From Opitutia bacterium (GTDB lineage Bacteria; Verrucomicrobiota; Verrucomicrobiia; Opitutales; JANYEO01): a stretch of DNA of 5,262 nucleotides. The position numbers were made by a program, and so were the translations under genes. Of the stretch, positions 4,192 to 5,262 are shown piece after piece (position 1 is the stretch's first letter; each line of letters opens with the position of its first letter). The notes below the pieces were generated by a model. That model did not search any database and was not told the origin of the DNA. It was given only the letters and a program-made list of their open reading frames with translations. The stretch is from assembly GCA_025363025.1 (NCBI GenBank), contig JANYEO010000125.1:1-5262 (forward strand), given 5' to 3'.

Positions 4192-5067
4192 TTAACCTTC
4201 GATCTGCATGGCCTTATTCTCTCCTTGAGCGAGAGGGTCAATCACCTGCAAAGCCCTATACTGCGCCATTTGTGCGTTATAAATTTTGCGGATAATCACT
4301 AATAGCAAGCAAGAAGTAACGAGAGATACTCCGTCAGCGGCAATGCTCATAATGTCAGCAGTCATGTATTCCGAAGCTTTTTCGGCCCGCCAATACATTT
4401 TCATAGCACCTTTATCAAAGGAGCTACAAAAAAAAGACAGCACCCACCACCAAATAAGAACCCGGCTAACGGGTTGATTTGCCCAATCTAGCACATTGAT
4501 ACTCGTTTTCCAAATTTCCTTCATTACTTGGTAAGGCCTCCATGCATTAAAAATAGGGACAAAAAACCATCCCACTGCCCACCCAGGAGTAAACCGCATA
4601 TCACGGGCCCCAAAACACCGTACATTATAATTGGCCCGGTATATCCACATAAATAAAATCACCACCTCCAATAAACCCAACGGTACTCCAATAATACCTA
4701 ATGCAATCGCACCTATATCCATAGGCTGAGCGCGCTCAGCTAGCTTTGCCTCGCTCCAGGCCTCTACGTCTGCTTCAATCCAAGCTGTAAGCGCTTCTTG
4801 TGATAAGCAGGCTTCATTATCCGTTTCAACCCACTCTGCGACTGCGGCCTCCAAACGTGCATCTCCACCGGCCTCTCCCCAAGCATCTATCTGGGCGTCT
4901 ACGGTATAAGCCCCATTTTGAATATCGTGAAAAAACTGCCACTCAAAAGCACTGTGGACTGCATCTAAGACACTCACTAACATACCACAATAGAGCAATA
5001 TTCTCAAAAACTTCGTTATACGAGTAGGATCTTTAAATAATTTTGGCGACAATAGTTCTGTTTTCAT
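4192..5067 (-). CDS. DUF4328 membrane protein with acidic Trp/Glu repeat insert
   Basis: This 291-aa integral membrane protein is assigned to DUF4328 by the block at residues 141-189: 'WIYRANYNVRCFGA' followed by 'FTPGWAVGWFFVPIFNAWRP' and 'YQVMKEIWKTS', the family's most conserved part. The family's function is unknown. Hydrophobic segments lie at about 17-37, 118-143, 164-176, 202-222 and 238-262. The loop between segments 1 and 2 (residues 57-115) is long, acidic and repetitive. Four W-x-E units sit at W63 (AWGEA), W79 (EWVET), W96 (AWIEA) and W104 (AWSEA). The first ATG (5067) fits the expected cytosolic N-terminus, but no Shine-Dalgarno site precedes it. A TATAAT only five bases upstream suggests a leaderless or almost leaderless message. 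It ends in TAA with a weak terminator after it. The family call is confident; the role is unknown. Confidence 0.88.
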   Translation of the reverse strand: MKTELLSPKLFKDPTRITKFLRILLYCGMLVSVLDAVHSAFEWQFFHDIQNGAYTVDAQIDAWGEAGGDARLEAAVAEWVETDNEACLSQEALTAWIEADVEAWSEAKLAERAQPMDIGAIALGIIGVPLGLLEVVILFMWIYRANYNVRCFGARDMRFTPGWAVGWFFVPIFNAWRPYQVMKEIWKTSINVLDWANQPVSRVLIWWWVLSFFCSSFDKGAMKMYWRAEKASEYMTADIMSIAADGVSLVTSCLLLVIIRKIYNAQMAQYRALQVIDPLAQGENKAMQIEG

Positions 5068-5071
5068 AAAT

Positions 5072-5077
5072 ATTATA
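5072..5077 (-). promoter_or_regulatory. Candidate -10 box of the DUF4328 gene, predicting a leaderless mRNA
   Basis: A perfect TATAAT on the minus strand (5077-5072) would start transcription at about 5067-5065, the ATG itself. The -35 region (around 5100-5094, TTTTCG) is poor. The A/T-rich setting also allows a chance match. Confidence 0.3.
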
Positions 5078-5118
5078 ATGTAAAAAGAGGCTTACGAAAA
5101 CACCCTGCATAGACCCTG

Positions 5119-5262
5119 TCAAACCATGCTTTCAGTAAAAACACGGAATAGTTGAAACATCTCCGCTTCAGACCGCTGCATCATAGCTTTTTTCAGCAAA
5201 ATATAGAATTTTTCAATTGTTAAACTTTCAGGATCATTCATAGACCGCATGCAGAATGCCTT
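5119..5262 (-). CDS. C-terminal end of an unidentified ORF running off the right edge (or a complete 43-aa ORF)
   Basis: The minus-strand frame is open from the window edge to TGA at 5121-5119, giving 47 residues beginning KAFCMRSMNDPESLTIEK and ending FRVFTESMV. It is predicted to be helical and amphipathic, with a balanced charge pattern that looks like real protein. The segment is either the C-terminus of a larger gene, or a short ORF starting at ATG 5250-5248, which has AAGG eight bases upstream at the very edge. It reads toward the DUF4328 gene with 51 bases between, so the two could be co-transcribed. No family is recognised. Confidence 0.45.
   Translation of the reverse strand, partial: KAFCMRSMNDPESLTIEKFYILLKKAMMQRSEAEMFQLFRVFTESMV

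Noticed and set aside
4286..4477. 63-aa plus-strand open frame
   Set aside because: It lies wholly antisense to the DUF4328 gene, inside its conserved region, and resembles no protein; it is a shadow frame.
4800..5027. 75-aa plus-strand open frame
   Set aside because: It is antisense to the N-terminal half of the DUF4328 gene, with composition (Arg/His/Pro-rich) typical of a reverse-strand shadow.

Overview
The window is a compact stretch of bacterial chromosome with moderate GC content, holding short single-purpose genes, two tRNA genes with encoded CCA ends, and little intergenic space. The protein families (RimJ/RimL-type GNAT, DUF4870, tetrameric-type cytidine deaminase, DUF4328), sigma70-like promoters, one strong Shine-Dalgarno site and a signal-peptide protein fit a Gram-negative bacterium. 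A proteobacterium, perhaps a host-associated alphaproteobacterium, is a guess, because no ribosomal or phylogenetic marker protein is present.

Left part (1-1198): the extreme left edge carries, on the minus strand, what looks like the first residues of an IS30-type transposase. Next comes a minus-strand orphan protein of 137 aa with a GTG start, preceded by an 11-codon leader ORF in the same frame. A divergent plus-strand GNAT acetyltransferase follows.

Middle part (1199-3683): a convincing promoter with two small hairpins in its 5' UTR drives a DUF4870 membrane protein that has an unusual N-terminal cysteine cluster. An 18-bp perfect inverted repeat separates it from cdd (cytidine deaminase, pyrimidine salvage). 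cdd overlaps tail to tail by 35 bp with a minus-strand gene for a secreted, histidine-rich protein of about 445 aa and unknown function.

Right part (3684-5262): upstream of the secreted-protein gene lies a dense cluster of palindromes bounded by 20-bp perfect inverted repeats, which may be an operator array or a miniature element. Then come, all on the minus strand, tRNA-Ile(CAT), a terminator, tRNA-Glu(TTC), its promoter, and a DUF4328 membrane protein with a Trp/Glu repeat inserted in its first loop. The C-terminal end of another ORF runs off the window.

There is no sign of one multi-gene pathway or defence system. The genes look like independent housekeeping and accessory units. The most unexplained signals are the palindrome cluster at 3696-3776, the Cys-rich DUF4870 N-terminus with its structured leader, the W-x-E repeat in the DUF4328 protein, and the secreted orphan protein.
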